Of a stretch of 64,000 bases of DNA, positions 1 through 8,621 are shown one piece after another. Position 1 is the first letter of the stretch, and the number at the start of each line of letters is the position of its first letter. The notes beneath the pieces were generated by a model, which ran no database searches, was not told the origin of the DNA, and saw only the letters and a list, made by a program, of their open reading frames with translations. The position numbers and the translations under genes are program-made. The stretch comes from Paucilactobacillus wasatchensis. Its GTDB lineage: Bacteria; Bacillota; Bacilli; Lactobacillales; Lactobacillaceae. The DNA is taken from contig NZ_AWTT01000001.1 in the NCBI RefSeq assembly GCF_000876205.1, positions 1 to 64,000 of the forward strand, read 5' to 3'.

Positions 1-173
1 ACCGCCTAAATATCTCAGGCGACAACATTACTAATGATAGCAAGTTATCTTTCAAATGTCAACATCTTTTCTTAGATATTTATTATCTGTGAAAGTTGTG
101 AACACGTTTGTGACAACGGAATATAACTATACAGAACGAACGAAAAAACGTCAAGTAAAAAAACAACTTTTTT

Positions 174-212
174 TCAAAATAAAAAGCGAATGCTGTTTTA
201 ACAGCATTCGTC
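174..212 (-). terminator. tyrS terminator
   Basis: A GC-containing hairpin (stem CGAATGCTGTT/AACAGCATTCG, about 187-210) is followed on the minus strand by a run of T (AAAAAGC... read as GCTTTTTATTTT). It lies just past the tyrS stop codon and fits an intrinsic terminator. Confidence 0.85.
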
Positions 213-226
213 TCTCTAAATAGTTT

Positions 227-1483
227 CTATTTTTCGATTCGCACCAAGAAATACTTCTTCTTGCCTTTGCGAACAATCACAAATTGACCATCAAAATGAG
301 CATCTGGATCAACGTTTGCATCCAAATCTGTCACTTTTCGTCCATTAATCCGAATAGCTCCATTTTGGATGTCTTCGCGGGCTTGCCGACGAGATGGTTC
401 AATTTTTGTATCATCGACTAACCATAGAACAATATTGTTAACTTTGTCAGCTGCTCTAACAGTCGGCATATTTTTAAAGCCCTGCTCAATCTCGGCACTA
501 CTTAAATCAGCAACATCTCCAGAAAATAATGCCTTGGTAATATGTTGAGCTTCTACGACCGCTTGCTTACCGTGAACAAATTCCGTTACTTCTTCGGCTA
601 GTCGTCGTTGTGCCTCACGTTTTTCTGGCTGTTTTTCAACTTTTTGTTGCAGCTCATCAATTTCATCTTCGTCAAGAAATGTAAAGTATTTCAAATATTT
701 AATCACATCACGATCGTCTTGATTAATCCAGAACTGATAAAATTCGTAAGGTGTAGTCTTTTCTGAATCTAGCCAAACAGCGCCACCAGCAGTTTTGCCA
801 AATTTTGTGCCATCTGCTTTTAACATTAATGGGATAGTTAATGCATGCGCCCGTGCATCTGCACCTTCGATTTTATGAATCAAATCAATCCCCGCTGTGA
901 TATTGCCCCATTGATCCGCACCACCAATCTGTAATTGCACATCTTCATGCTGGTACAAGTGTAAATAATCAACAGATTGTAAAATTTGATACGTAAATTC
1001 CGTGAATGAAATACCGACTTCCAGCCGAGTGGCAACCACTTCTTTGTTTAGCATTGTATTAACATTAAACAATTTACCGTAGTCACGCAGAAAATCTAGT
1101 AAGGATAATTTCGATAGCCAGTCATAGTTATCAACAATTCTAAAGTTGTCTGTGCCAAACAAGTTCTCCATTTGGGCAGTTAGTGCTTCTTTATTATGCT
1201 GCACCTGATCCATTGTTTGCAATACCCGTTCAGAGTTTTTGCCAGATGGATCACCAATTGCGCCAGTACCACCACCAATAACAATTACCGGATGATGGCC
1301 TTGTAATTGAAACCTTTTTAACATCATAAATGGAATCAAATGTCCAATATGCAAACTGTCTCCGGTCGGATCGACCCCACAATATAAACCAATTTTCTTT
1401 TCATCGGTCAATTTACGTAAGTCTTCTTCGTCTGTCGTTTGGTTAACCGCACCGCGCCATTGTAATTCATCAATAATATTCAT
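227..1483 (-). CDS. tyrS: Tyrosyl-tRNA synthetase
   Basis: Class I aminoacyl-tRNA synthetase that charges tRNA-Tyr in the cytoplasm. The 418-residue length is normal for bacterial TyrRS. The class I HIGH motif is at residues 45-48 (LHIGH) and the KMSKS-equivalent is KFGKT at about 227-231. The tyrosine/ATP pocket motif GGADQWGN sits near 187-194. A C-terminal S4-type RNA-binding domain follows (IEPSRRQAREDIQNG...INGRKV). AGGAGG lies eight bases before the ATG. A tyrosine T-box leader precedes the gene, so expression should rise when uncharged tRNA-Tyr accumulates. It is a single-gene unit with its own terminator. Confidence 0.97.
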   Translation of the reverse strand: MNIIDELQWRGAVNQTTDEEDLRKLTDEKKIGLYCGVDPTGDSLHIGHLIPFMMLKRFQLQGHHPVIVIGGGTGAIGDPSGKNSERVLQTMDQVQHNKEALTAQMENLFGTDNFRIVDNYDWLSKLSLLDFLRDYGKLFNVNTMLNKEVVATRLEVGISFTEFTYQILQSVDYLHLYQHEDVQLQIGGADQWGNITAGIDLIHKIEGADARAHALTIPLMLKADGTKFGKTAGGAVWLDSEKTTPYEFYQFWINQDDRDVIKYLKYFTFLDEDEIDELQQKVEKQPEKREAQRRLAEEVTEFVHGKQAVVEAQHITKALFSGDVADLSSAEIEQGFKNMPTVRAADKVNNIVLWLVDDTKIEPSRRQAREDIQNGAIRINGRKVTDLDANVDPDAHFDGQFVIVRKGKKKYFLVRIEK

Positions 1484-1737
1484 TTAGATCCTCCTATTTT
1501 TTCACGGGACAAAAAAATCCCTGATTTCTAATTGAAATCAGGGACGAATTTACCGCGTTACCACCTTGAATTGAAAATACACTTATTTTCCACTCTCCGT
1601 TAATAACGCAACGACCCGTGTTAATGACAAGCTCAATAACTGTACTTCGAATCTAGTCTTTGTTTGGCTTGCAGCCACGCCAAATTTCTGTTTGTCCCAA
1701 CCAATTTCTACTATGTTATTTCATTGCTCATTCAATG
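1484..1737 (-). promoter_or_regulatory. Tyrosine T-box leader of tyrS
   Basis: On the minus strand the T-box core AAGGTGGTAACGCGG (about 1551-1568) is followed by a terminator hairpin (ATCCCTGATTTC/GAAATCAGGGAT with a T7 run, about 1511-1545). Upstream, a Stem I base AATAAC/GTTATT encloses an AGTA box on the 5' side and GAAGTACA on the 3' side. The UAC triplet at 1642-1644 is the likely specifier codon, which is tyrosine and matches the downstream gene. Uncharged tRNA-Tyr should favour the antiterminator. Motif and specifier are seen directly; the mechanism is established for T-boxes. Confidence 0.9.
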
Positions 1738-1743
1738 GTCTAA

Positions 1744-1772
1744 ATTTTAACGGATTCGCTTTCAAAAGTCAA
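1744..1772 (-). promoter_or_regulatory. Promoter of the tyrS T-box transcript
   Basis: Minus-strand -35 TTGACT (1767-1772) and -10 TAAAAT (1744-1749) are separated by 17 bases. Transcription would start near 1737, giving a leader of about 250 nt that contains the whole T-box. Confidence 0.7.
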
Positions 1773-1789
1773 CGGACCTATCAGACATA

Positions 1790-2041
1790 CTATGCTAAAT
1801 TTTGTTTTTGCTCCGTTAACGTCCGAATAAACTTTTTGCCAATTACTACCCGGCCATTAAATTCTGGAATTCGCATCAATGATTTACGATCCTGATTACA
1901 AATCGTTTCCATCTCTAACTCGATTAAATAAGTATTTTCATATTCTTTAATTACCTGCCCTTGAAACCCACGTTTGATCATAGGACATTGATTACAAGTT
2001 ACGTTGAATCTTTCATATTTGCATTCTTTGTCTAACCACAT
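1790..2041 (-). CDS. Small cysteine-containing protein, KOW-like (hypothetical)
   Basis: A protein of about 83 residues if translation starts at the second ATG (2041), which has AGGTG seven bases upstream; the ATG at 2056 has no such site. The N-terminal part holds a CX9CX2C cluster (CKYERFNVTCNQC). The middle (GQVIKEYENTYLIEL...NGRVVIGKKFI) resembles small beta-barrel DUF2187/KOW-type proteins of Firmicutes. That resemblance is from memory and weak. It lies upstream of and co-oriented with tyrS, with the tyrS promoter just after its stop. No function is assigned. The cysteines could bind a metal, but nothing else shows it. Confidence 0.6.
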   Translation of the reverse strand: MWLDKECKYERFNVTCNQCPMIKRGFQGQVIKEYENTYLIELEMETICNQDRKSLMRIPEFNGRVVIGKKFIRTLTEQKQNLA

Positions 2042-2463
2042 ATTTGCGCACCTCATCTTTTTTCTTATAATGTCTATAAGGTGATATTAGCTAAAAGATG
2101 TGAATAAACGTTGAACTATTTTAGTAAAAAATAATAATTATCATTAGGATAGCAGTATGGGTGTGCGGTTATAACGTTGATTTAATCCTTTTTATTCCGA
2201 ATTACTTAGCAACCGATAAGCTCATTCACCGCTAAATTAACGCTGCCATCTCATATTTTATTATCACATTTCAGTTATTTAACTTGTTTTACAGTTATCA
2301 AGTTAATAGCGTAAAAATTTAACTTCAACTCAATACTTATTTGTTGCGGAATCAACCATAAACTTTATAATTTAGAACAACCAAGAGCTAATTTTAGATT
2401 GTTTTGTCGTAAGATGTTGAATTGAAATTTTTAACGTCTGATCATGATCAGGAGGAGAAAAAA
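2042..2463. other. Divergent intergenic region
   Basis: An AT-rich spacer of about 420 bases between divergent genes, presumably with promoters for both. I see no gene, repeat or strong hairpin. An AT-rich stretch at 2128-2149 (AATAATTATCATTA) is only vaguely Fur/PerR-like and I do not call it. Confidence 0.5.
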
Positions 2464-3114
2464 ATGAAAATTGGAATTATTGGCGCTACCGGGATGAGTG
2501 GTCAAAAAATTTATCATGAAGCTCAGGCTCGGCGACACGAAGTCACTGCAATAGTGCGTAATCGTGAAAAAGCACAACAATTATTGGGCGCAGACGCTCA
2601 CCTATTAGTTAAGGATGCGTTTAACCTCACATTTTCCGACCTAGCTGATTTTGATGTTATTGTTGAAGCTTTCAGCGTTCCAATTGGCAAACACTTAGGC
2701 TATCTGCATTTGGATATCGCCGCACACCTAGTTCATTTATTACGAAATCAAGCAACGCCACGGATTATCTTCATTTTGGGAGCAGCTAGTTTACTGAACG
2801 ACCAAAATACCCCATTTTTGGAAAGTATCAAAAAAGCGCCTGGCGCTGAAGCCTGGATTGATACTCCTGCCACCCAAGCATATGAATTAGAACTGTTGCG
2901 AACTGCTACCAATGTAAATTGGACAGGAATTTCACCATCGCTAAACTATGTTGATGGGCCAAAAACTGAGTATGTCCGTGGCGAAAACCACGCTCTCTTC
3001 AATAATGCTGGTAAATCTGAAGTGAACAGCGGGACACTAGCAACCGCGTTATTAGATGAAATTGAACAGCCACAAGCCAAGCAAACACGATTCACGGTCC
3101 GCAATGCAGATTGA
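2464..3114 (+). CDS. NAD(P)-binding SDR-like protein (NmrA/YwnB type)
   Basis: A 216-residue Rossmann-fold protein. It opens with MKIGIIGATGMSGQKI, an extended-SDR dinucleotide-binding loop (GxxGxxG at about residues 7-13). The rest looks like the NAD(P)H-binding 'NmrA-like' reductase/isomerase group common in lactobacilli (RNREKAQQLLG, IFILGAASL, ISPSLNY). The ATG at 2464 is chosen because AGGAGG lies nine bases upstream; an earlier in-frame ATG at 2422 has none. It stands alone, transcribed divergently from the small cysteine protein. Substrate is unknown; a redox or stress role is only inference. Confidence 0.8.
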   Translation: MKIGIIGATGMSGQKIYHEAQARRHEVTAIVRNREKAQQLLGADAHLLVKDAFNLTFSDLADFDVIVEAFSVPIGKHLGYLHLDIAAHLVHLLRNQATPRIIFILGAASLLNDQNTPFLESIKKAPGAEAWIDTPATQAYELELLRTATNVNWTGISPSLNYVDGPKTEYVRGENHALFNNAGKSEVNSGTLATALLDEIEQPQAKQTRFTVRNAD

Positions 3115-3189
3115 AATTAAGTTAGTATTTGTTGGCAAAGTTAGTTAAACTAACAGTATCGTAGTTAATCTAATTTACTGGAGGCCAAT

Positions 3190-3666
3190 ATGTACAAAAA
3201 TAAAGTTTATCTAGCTAGTCCCTTTTTTTCAGATCAACAAAAAGAGCGCATCGCTGTTGTGATGAATGCATTAAGACAAAACGACACCATTGATGCTGGT
3301 GAAATTTATAACCCACAAGAGCACCAAGAAGAAACGTTGCCATTTGCTTCGCACGAATGGCAAGATTCTGTTTTTGCAACAGACATGCGGCAGGTTAAAC
3401 GTTCTGATGTCGTTGTTGGGATCCTTGATTACAAATATGAGGAACAAAACTTGGAGCCAGATGCGGGCACGATTTTTGAAATCGGTGCCGCCTGGGCATG
3501 GCATATTCCGGTTGTGATGGTCCAATTTAAGCCAGAAAACGAACTAAACTTAATGCTAGCGCGCTCGCATACTGCTATGTTCACTGGCGATAAAATCCAG
3601 GCTGGATTAGAAGAGTATAATTTCAACACACTACCAACCCACTGGACAGATATGAAGGTATTTTAA
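3190..3666 (+). CDS. ntd: Nucleoside 2-deoxyribosyltransferase
   Basis: Enzyme of nucleoside salvage that exchanges the base of 2'-deoxyribonucleosides. The 158-residue length matches the Lactobacillus NDT family (about 157-168). Family features are the N-terminal YLASPFFSDQQ strand-loop, the mid-protein DMRQVKRSDVVVGIL, and the catalytic-Glu segment GTIFEIGAAWA (Glu97, equivalent to the nucleophilic Glu of L. leichmannii NDT). The C-terminal YNFNTLPTHW is in the place of the family's FNF motif. GGAGG lies seven bases before the ATG. Nucleoside hydrolases and a nucleoside ABC importer elsewhere in the window fit a salvage-heavy metabolism. Confidence 0.88.
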   Translation: MYKNKVYLASPFFSDQQKERIAVVMNALRQNDTIDAGEIYNPQEHQEETLPFASHEWQDSVFATDMRQVKRSDVVVGILDYKYEEQNLEPDAGTIFEIGAAWAWHIPVVMVQFKPENELNLMLARSHTAMFTGDKIQAGLEEYNFNTLPTHWTDMKVF

Positions 3667-3670
3667 TAAA

Positions 3671-3800
3671 ATGTGTGAACGGTCGCGCATTGCTGCCGTG
3701 ATATAGAACAAATAAAAGCTGATCACAATCTTCGTTTTAGGAAGGATCGTGATCAGCTTTTATTTGTTTTATACATTAGAACGCAGCCATTGAAGAGTAC
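3671..3800 (+). repeat. Degenerate hairpin element A, also a bidirectional terminator
   Basis: The segment starts GTGTGAACGGTCGC (14 bases) followed by GCAT, the same left-end layout as the other hairpin elements in this window. The stem continues as AACAAATAAAAGCTGATCAC, pairing with GTGATCAGCTTTTATTTGTT (3714-3775), which would also act as a terminator in both directions. The far end (about 3776-3800) no longer matches an AAACGTG end, so this is an eroded member. It lies four bases past the ntd stop, with the GTG side nearest the gene like most other members. Confidence 0.55.
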
Positions 3801-3884
3801 AACTACTCCACCGAGTCAGCAAAATGAACAAAAAAAGAACCGTAGCTTCACCAATAACGGCAAAGTTTCAGTTCTTAAAATTAA

Positions 3885-4967
3885 CTACTTAGTGTCAGAA
3901 TCAGTACTACTTTCAGCAGAATCTGGGCTATCACTAGCCTCTGTCTTCGTTTCTTCTTCAGTAACAGCTGCACTAGCTTCGTCAGGTTCAACAGATTTCT
4001 TTGTAGAAGTCTCAGGTTGAACTACTTGTCGATTAAGTTCAGCTAAATCTTGTTGAACTAATTTTTCTTCAGGTAAAAATGTCTTCGTAAATGTTTCATC
4101 AACATCGACATTGGCCCGATTCATCTCGTAATACAACGGTGCTGCCGTGAATAGTACTGGCAGGTACGCCCAGAGACCCAAAACTAAAATAATTGGAGCA
4201 ACATAAATAATTGCAGGAATCCAAGTATAAACACCATAGTAAGTAATTCCTGACCAGATTGCTGTCCATAAAATCAACGGAACAATCACAACAATCATTA
4301 ACCAAATATAATTCCACTTGCGACCACCCATGAATCGACGGCTTGATGTAAGGGCGTGGCGTAATGATTGGCCAAGAAATTCGGGCTGCTTTTCACGATA
4401 TAGGAATAACGATTGAGAGTATTCAACTGACTTCCAAATCGTAATGCCTAAACCGACTAAGCGGAATGCCAAAGCAACATACTTTGAACTTCCAAAGAAG
4501 CCAGCAACGATGTCTGGAACAATTTGCCACAAGAATAGAAATAAACCGAGCCAAAGCCATAGACGGAGTATTTGTAGTTTCCGTACATGTTTAAATCCGC
4601 GGTACATAGTTCCTAAGCCGACCTGCTTGTCATTGTTACGGACAACATCTTGAAAATTAAATGTGATTGCCGTAAATAAATAGCGGACACATAAAGTAAC
4701 AAGCACGTAAATCACTAATGCTACAAGTAGCATCAATACGCCGAGTAGCAGGCTACTGGTTGTTGCCATTCCGTACATCAACAGCGTTACGCTATACATT
4801 AGTGAACGAAATGCCCAATATATTAAGTAAAGAGCGGCAACAAACACCACTGCTGAAATAACAAATACACCCAGTAAGGCTCCCAGTGACTGAGCATAGC
4901 GTCCTTTCAAACTATTTTTTAATTCGCCAACAAATTGTTTGGCTGAAAAATTCTTCTTTCTCTCCAT
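3885..4967 (-). CDS. DUF975-family multi-pass membrane protein
   Basis: About 360 residues with roughly five to six hydrophobic segments (for example about 35-60, 75-100, 140-160, 215-240, 250-280). An acidic Ser/Thr/Glu-rich tail of about 60 residues follows (ending SPDSAESSTDSDTK). The arrangement, with a cytoplasmic YSQSLFLYREKQPE...LRHALTSSRRFMGGRKW loop before a TM pair, matches the DUF975 integral membrane family. Start ATG 4967 is preferred to 4979 because GGGTGGA precedes it. It is monocistronic and converges on ntd across a shared terminator. The family has no firm biochemical role. Confidence 0.78.
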   Translation of the reverse strand: MERKKNFSAKQFVGELKNSLKGRYAQSLGALLGVFVISAVVFVAALYLIYWAFRSLMYSVTLLMYGMATTSSLLLGVLMLLVALVIYVLVTLCVRYLFTAITFNFQDVVRNNDKQVGLGTMYRGFKHVRKLQILRLWLWLGLFLFLWQIVPDIVAGFFGSSKYVALAFRLVGLGITIWKSVEYSQSLFLYREKQPEFLGQSLRHALTSSRRFMGGRKWNYIWLMIVVIVPLILWTAIWSGITYYGVYTWIPAIIYVAPIILVLGLWAYLPVLFTAAPLYYEMNRANVDVDETFTKTFLPEEKLVQQDLAELNRQVVQPETSTKKSVEPDEASAAVTEEETKTEASDSPDSAESSTDSDTK

Positions 4968-5177
4968 AATTCCACCCATCTGAAATCAAAAATGATTTCG
5001 TTTCTTAGTTGGTTGCTAACAACCGCAATAGTGGCATTGTATCACAAATAATATTCCGTTGAACCGTTCTAACCAATAATTCAATAATTTCTTATCGATT
5101 AGTCATAATAAAGTCAATAATCAATATCTAGCCGAAATAGTTTAACCAAAGTAGTTGCATTTTTGGCTACATCGTAT

Positions 5178-5189
5178 TACTATGTAGTA
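5178..5189 (+). promoter_or_regulatory. Palindromic operator upstream of padR
   Basis: TACTATGTAGTA is a perfect inverted repeat about 35 bases before the PadR start codon, within TTACTATGTAGTAGTACT. PadR-type repressors commonly autoregulate through ATGT/ACAT-containing palindromes at this position. The palindrome is seen directly; its use is inferred. Confidence 0.45.
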
Positions 5190-5222
5190 GTACTTAGCAA
5201 CACAATATAGTGGGAGGCAATT

Positions 5223-5546
5223 ATGCGGATATCTACCGAACTATTGAAGGGTGTACTGGAGGGCGTCGTACTCCACCAGATTGATGCCGGCATTAATTAT
5301 GGTTACGAAATCACCAAAACACTTCGTGAACTTGGCTTTGATGATCTAGCAGAAGGAACTGTGTATACAATTTTGGTGCGACTGGAAAAAAACGAACTAG
5401 TTAATGTTGAGAAACACAAATCAGAAAAAGGACCAATGAAAAAATTTTATCAGCTAAACGACGCCGGTAAAACACGGCTAACTTTATTTTGGACACATTG
5501 GGATTTCTTAATTAATAAAATGGCTGAATTACGAAAGGAAGATTAA
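5223..5546 (+). CDS. PadR-family transcriptional regulator
   Basis: A 107-residue regulator with the PadR winged helix: LLKGVLEGVVLHQI, then YGYEITKTLRELGFDDLAEGTVYTILVRLEKNELV, then the wing KGPMKKFYQLNDAGK. The short C-terminal helix suggests a PadR subfamily 2 protein. It is the first gene of an operon with a DUF1048 protein and an ABC exporter. That is the usual arrangement in which PadR represses a transporter operon and is released by a drug or antimicrobial. GGGAGG lies six bases before the ATG. The effector is unknown. Confidence 0.9.
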   Translation: MRISTELLKGVLEGVVLHQIDAGINYGYEITKTLRELGFDDLAEGTVYTILVRLEKNELVNVEKHKSEKGPMKKFYQLNDAGKTRLTLFWTHWDFLINKMAELRKED

Positions 5547-5548
5547 TA

Positions 5549-5872
5549 ATGATGAATCGCTTTAAGTCAATGAGAGAAAGCAAAAAAGAATATAAGGAAT
5601 ACAGACAACGAGTTGAGCAATTGCCTACTGAATTTAAGGGGCCAATGAAAGCTCTGGAGCACTATCTTTACAACTATGCTAAGGGCGATGGCATTATGAA
5701 AATCATTTATTCAATCTTAGACATGTTTGAACTCGCTGTTCAGAATAATCAAACAGTTCACGATGTGGTTGGTGATGACATCGCTGATTTTGCGGATAAT
5801 CTACTTCGTGAGTATCCAGAAGAAACTTGGGTTAATAGTCAGCGTGAAAAACTGAGAAAATCAATTAAATAG
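5549..5872 (+). CDS. DUF1048 family protein
   Basis: A 107-residue, charged, helical cytoplasmic protein starting two bases after the padR stop. The sequence (YRQRVEQLPTEFKGPMKALEHYLYNYAKGDG...MFELAVQNNQTVHDVVGDDIADFADNLL) is typical of DUF1048. In Firmicutes that family is nearly always found beside PadR regulators and ABC exporters. Its role is not established; an accessory to the repressor or exporter is inferred from context. Confidence 0.85.
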   Translation: MMNRFKSMRESKKEYKEYRQRVEQLPTEFKGPMKALEHYLYNYAKGDGIMKIIYSILDMFELAVQNNQTVHDVVGDDIADFADNLLREYPEETWVNSQREKLRKSIK

Positions 5873-5892
5873 TATCCTGGGAGGAATTGGTA

Positions 5893-6810
5893 ATGGAAAA
5901 TAAAATTGTAGTTAAGGGCGTTAACAATAGTTTCAAAAAAAACCAAGTCTTAAAAGGAGTCAACTTAACTGTTAAATCCGGAAGTATTTACGCTTTGTTA
6001 GGTGCCAATGGTTCCGGTAAAAGTACGCTTCTTAAAATAATCACCGGCCTACACGCCATGGATTCTGGTGAGGTTTTTATCAACGACTTAGAAATAACTC
6101 ACAACCCACGCCGGATTCGACAAACTTTCAGTTTAAATTCTCAAACAACTACTACAGATGAGATTTTAACCGGCTTTGAAAATCTGCAATTAATTGCTAA
6201 ATTACGGCATTTGCCGAACACCGACGAAGTTGCAGATAAGCTACTTGCCCAATTTGATTTAACTGAAGCTCGTGATCGACGAGTAGCCACGTATTCGGGT
6301 GGAATGCAGCGCCGATTGGATATCGCGATGAGTCTCGTTGGTGAACCAGAAATTTTATTTTTAGACGAACCCACTACTGGTTTAGACCCGAAAAGTCGCA
6401 ATGATTTATGGGCTGCTATTTTAGACTTAAAGCAACGTGGGAAAACAATCTTTTTAACCACCCAATACCTAGAAGAAGCGGATCAGCTAGCGGATCAGAT
6501 CGGTTTCTTGCAAAACGGACACATTGTTGCGACCGGGACTCCTGCAGAAATGAAACAACTTGGTGGCCACTCGCGTCTTCAATTAATTTTTCCAACTACC
6601 GATGCAATTGAATCTGCCCAAAAAATACTGTTAGATTTTAATATGTCGGTTGGGACTGATGGCAGTCTCTTGATTGATTTGACAGATGGCGTGACAACTT
6701 CGCTAAAAGCACTGACCCTATTATCAAATCACGACATTCCAATAAGCAGTTTCCAAGTATTGGCACCAACATTAGACGATACCTTTATGCAATTAATTAA
6801 GGAGGCATAA
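5893..6810 (+). CDS. ABC transporter ATP-binding protein (drug/antimicrobial exporter)
   Basis: A 305-residue ATPase of the DrrA/NatA type that energises the ABC-2 permease encoded next. Walker A is GANGSGKST (about 38-46), the signature is YSGGMQRRL, Walker B is ILFLDEPTTGLDP, and the H-loop region is IFLTTQYLEEADQLAD. A C-terminal domain of about 90 residues follows, as usual for DrrA-like proteins. The ATG at 5893 has GGGAGG nine bases upstream; a TTG at 5887 would sit too close. It is the third gene of the PadR operon. The exported substrate is not evident. Confidence 0.93.
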   Translation: MENKIVVKGVNNSFKKNQVLKGVNLTVKSGSIYALLGANGSGKSTLLKIITGLHAMDSGEVFINDLEITHNPRRIRQTFSLNSQTTTTDEILTGFENLQLIAKLRHLPNTDEVADKLLAQFDLTEARDRRVATYSGGMQRRLDIAMSLVGEPEILFLDEPTTGLDPKSRNDLWAAILDLKQRGKTIFLTTQYLEEADQLADQIGFLQNGHIVATGTPAEMKQLGGHSRLQLIFPTTDAIESAQKILLDFNMSVGTDGSLLIDLTDGVTTSLKALTLLSNHDIPISSFQVLAPTLDDTFMQLIKEA

Positions 6811-6812
6811 CG

Positions 6813-7571
6813 ATGAATTACATCAAAGATACACTGGCGCTATCGGGCCGGTTAATTAAACATAACTTACGCAGTTTAGATACTATTATTACTGTAGTGG
6901 CAATGCCAGTAATGATTTTACTAGCAATGGTTTATCTGTTTGGTGGCGCCATCCAAATTGACGGGCTACAACACGATGAATACGTTCAATATGTTCTTCC
7001 TGGAATTTTATTAATTACAATTGCCACTGGTTCTGCCTATACTGCTTTACGAATTAATCTTGATAAGACCGGCGGGATGTTCGACCGATTTAGGTCAATG
7101 CCAATTTCAAAATCAGCTGTTTTAAGCGGGCATGTATTAGCTTCAATCGTCTTTATGCTGACATCAACAACAATTGTTTTGGTAGTCGGATTTTTAATTG
7201 GTTTTCGAACTAGTGCATCCCCGTTAGAATGGCTCTATATTATTTTATTGGTCGTTGGTTTTGCCATCATGGTTACGTGGTTATCAGTCCCCTTTGCCCT
7301 TGCAGCTAGTAGCGTTGATGGCGCCAGTGCATTTTCATATCTTGTGCTAGCATTATTATTTGTGAGTTCGGCATTCGCACCAACTAATAAAATGCCGGCA
7401 GCGCTCGAAGCATTTGCAAAACACCAACCAATGACCAACATAATTGCCACTATTCGTAACTTGTTCGCCTCAAATAGCGTCGGAGCAGACGGTTGGCTTT
7501 CAATCGTGTGGTTGATAGGAATTACACTGGTTAGTTGGTGGGTAGGAGTTAAAATATATAACAGAGTGTGA
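6813..7571 (+). CDS. ABC-2 type permease
   Basis: A 252-residue membrane subunit with six hydrophobic segments and the ABC-2 pattern: TM1 after LIKHNLRSLDTI, then conserved loop NLDKTGGMFDRFRSMPISKSAVLSGHVLAS. It starts two bases after the ATPase stop and pairs with it as a DrrB-like exporter. The final codons and the stop (AACAGAGTGTGA) lie inside hairpin element B, so the last residues (RV) and the TGA come from the repeat. The native C-terminus may have been slightly longer or different. Confidence 0.9.
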   Translation: MNYIKDTLALSGRLIKHNLRSLDTIITVVAMPVMILLAMVYLFGGAIQIDGLQHDEYVQYVLPGILLITIATGSAYTALRINLDKTGGMFDRFRSMPISKSAVLSGHVLASIVFMLTSTTIVLVVGFLIGFRTSASPLEWLYIILLVVGFAIMVTWLSVPFALAASSVDGASAFSYLVLALLFVSSAFAPTNKMPAALEAFAKHQPMTNIIATIRNLFASNSVGADGWLSIVWLIGITLVSWWVGVKIYNRV

Positions 7572-7831
7572 GCAAGGCCGTTTAGATGTCGTAGGACAAG
7601 TTAAAAATAACCATTGATAAATCGATTTTTGATTTATTGATGGTTATTTCTAATTTGTCCCTAGACATCTGGCCGTGCGAACACGTTTCAAACAGAGTGT
7701 GAGCAGGACCGTTTAGATGTCGTAGGACAAGTTAAAAATAACCATTGATAAATCGGTTTTTGATTTATTGATGGTTATTTCTAATTTGTCCCTAGACATC
7801 TTGTCATGCGAACACGTTTCGGCAATAAAAA
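7563..7831 (+). repeat. Hairpin element array B (two copies)
   Basis: Two near-identical copies, 7563-7689 and 7694-7820 (period 131). Each runs AGAGTG...CACGTTTC. Left arm: GTGTGAGCAAGGCC, unpaired GTTT, AGATGTCGTAGGACAAG. Right arm reversed: GTGTTCGCACGGCC, AGATGTCTAGGGACAA. The left arm therefore has four extra bases. The tip is AAATCGATTTTTGATTT. Copy 2 is followed by CGTTTCGGCAATAAAAA, a flank shared (reversed) with loci J and L. The stop codon of the preceding permease lies within copy 1. Confidence 0.9.
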
Positions 7832-7892
7832 TAAAAAGCCTAACCCAGATCCCCAAAAAATAAAATCCCTCTCTAAAATTATTCCTAGAATA

Positions 7893-8621
7893 TCACCGAA
7901 CCGAAATTCCACCATCAACATTAACAACTTGCCCAGTAATAAAACTATTTTGCATCAAGAACAAGTAAGCACTAGCCACTTCATCTGGTTTAGAAACACG
8001 TCCTAATGGAATTTGTGCAACCATGCCAGCCTCATTTTCCATTAAACTGTTTTGACTCAATCCGCGCCATAGTCCCGTAGGTGTCCAAGTAGGTGCAACT
8101 GCATTGACCCGGATTTTGGGTGCCGCTTCTACTGCTAATCCTTCTACCATAGTTTTAATTGCTTGATTACCAATAATGGCTCCTGACGCGTCATATGGAT
8201 GACCACCAGTCCCGCCAGTAAAAATTAAACTACCATGGTCGTTTAAATATGGAATGACGGTACGAGCAACTTCCAAATTAACAAAAAATTTTTGCTCAAT
8301 TGCTTCACGAATTTCAGCCACCGAGGCACTTAAAAAGCCACCACCCATCGCACCGCCCAGCATTGAAATGATATGATCAAATTTAGCTGTACCAGTTAAA
8401 AAATAAGCCAGTTTTTCTTGATCACTTGCATCAAATGCCTGGCCTGAAATTTGAGAACCAAATTGCCTAAGGTCTGAGATTGCGGTAGTTAATCGAGACT
8501 CATTGTGGCCGATCACTACCACACTCGCTCCCGCTTGTAAGGCTTGAATACTTACTTGCTTGCCAAACCCAGAAGTACCACCGATCACTAAAATTCTTTT
8601 ATGCTTTAAATTATTATCCAT
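7893..8621 (-). CDS. SDR-family oxidoreductase, atypical catalytic site
   Basis: A 242-residue short-chain dehydrogenase fold. It has the nucleotide-binding ILVIGGTSGFGKQV (about 9-22), SMLGGAMGGG in place of the NNAG region, LIFTGGTGG, and the RVNAVAPTWTPTGL segment plus C-terminal ITGQVVNVDGGISVR. The usual YxxxK catalytic pair is not where expected: counting back from LAVE, the aligned positions read A and N (GAIIGNQAIKTMVEGLAVE). It may use a different mechanism or act as a binding protein. Its ATG directly follows the TGA of the NUDIX gene (TGAATG), indicating translational coupling. Confidence 0.83.
   Translation of the reverse strand: MDNNLKHKRILVIGGTSGFGKQVSIQALQAGASVVVIGHNESRLTTAISDLRQFGSQISGQAFDASDQEKLAYFLTGTAKFDHIISMLGGAMGGGFLSASVAEIREAIEQKFFVNLEVARTVIPYLNDHGSLIFTGGTGGHPYDASGAIIGNQAIKTMVEGLAVEAAPKIRVNAVAPTWTPTGLWRGLSQNSLMENEAGMVAQIPLGRVSKPDEVASAYLFLMQNSFITGQVVNVDGGISVR

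Noticed and set aside
90-110. Another hairpin-element end (TTGTGAACACGTTTG)
   Set aside because: It matches the right end of array H closely, but I find no matching left arm inside the window; the rest may lie before position 1.
1692-1895. A small plus-strand gene across the T-box region
   Set aside because: It lies opposite the T-box leader, tyrS promoter and the minus-strand small gene, with no ribosome site.
2128-2149. Fur/PerR box upstream of the NAD(P)-binding protein
   Set aside because: The AT-rich match is poor and symmetrical only in part; such stretches are expected by chance here.
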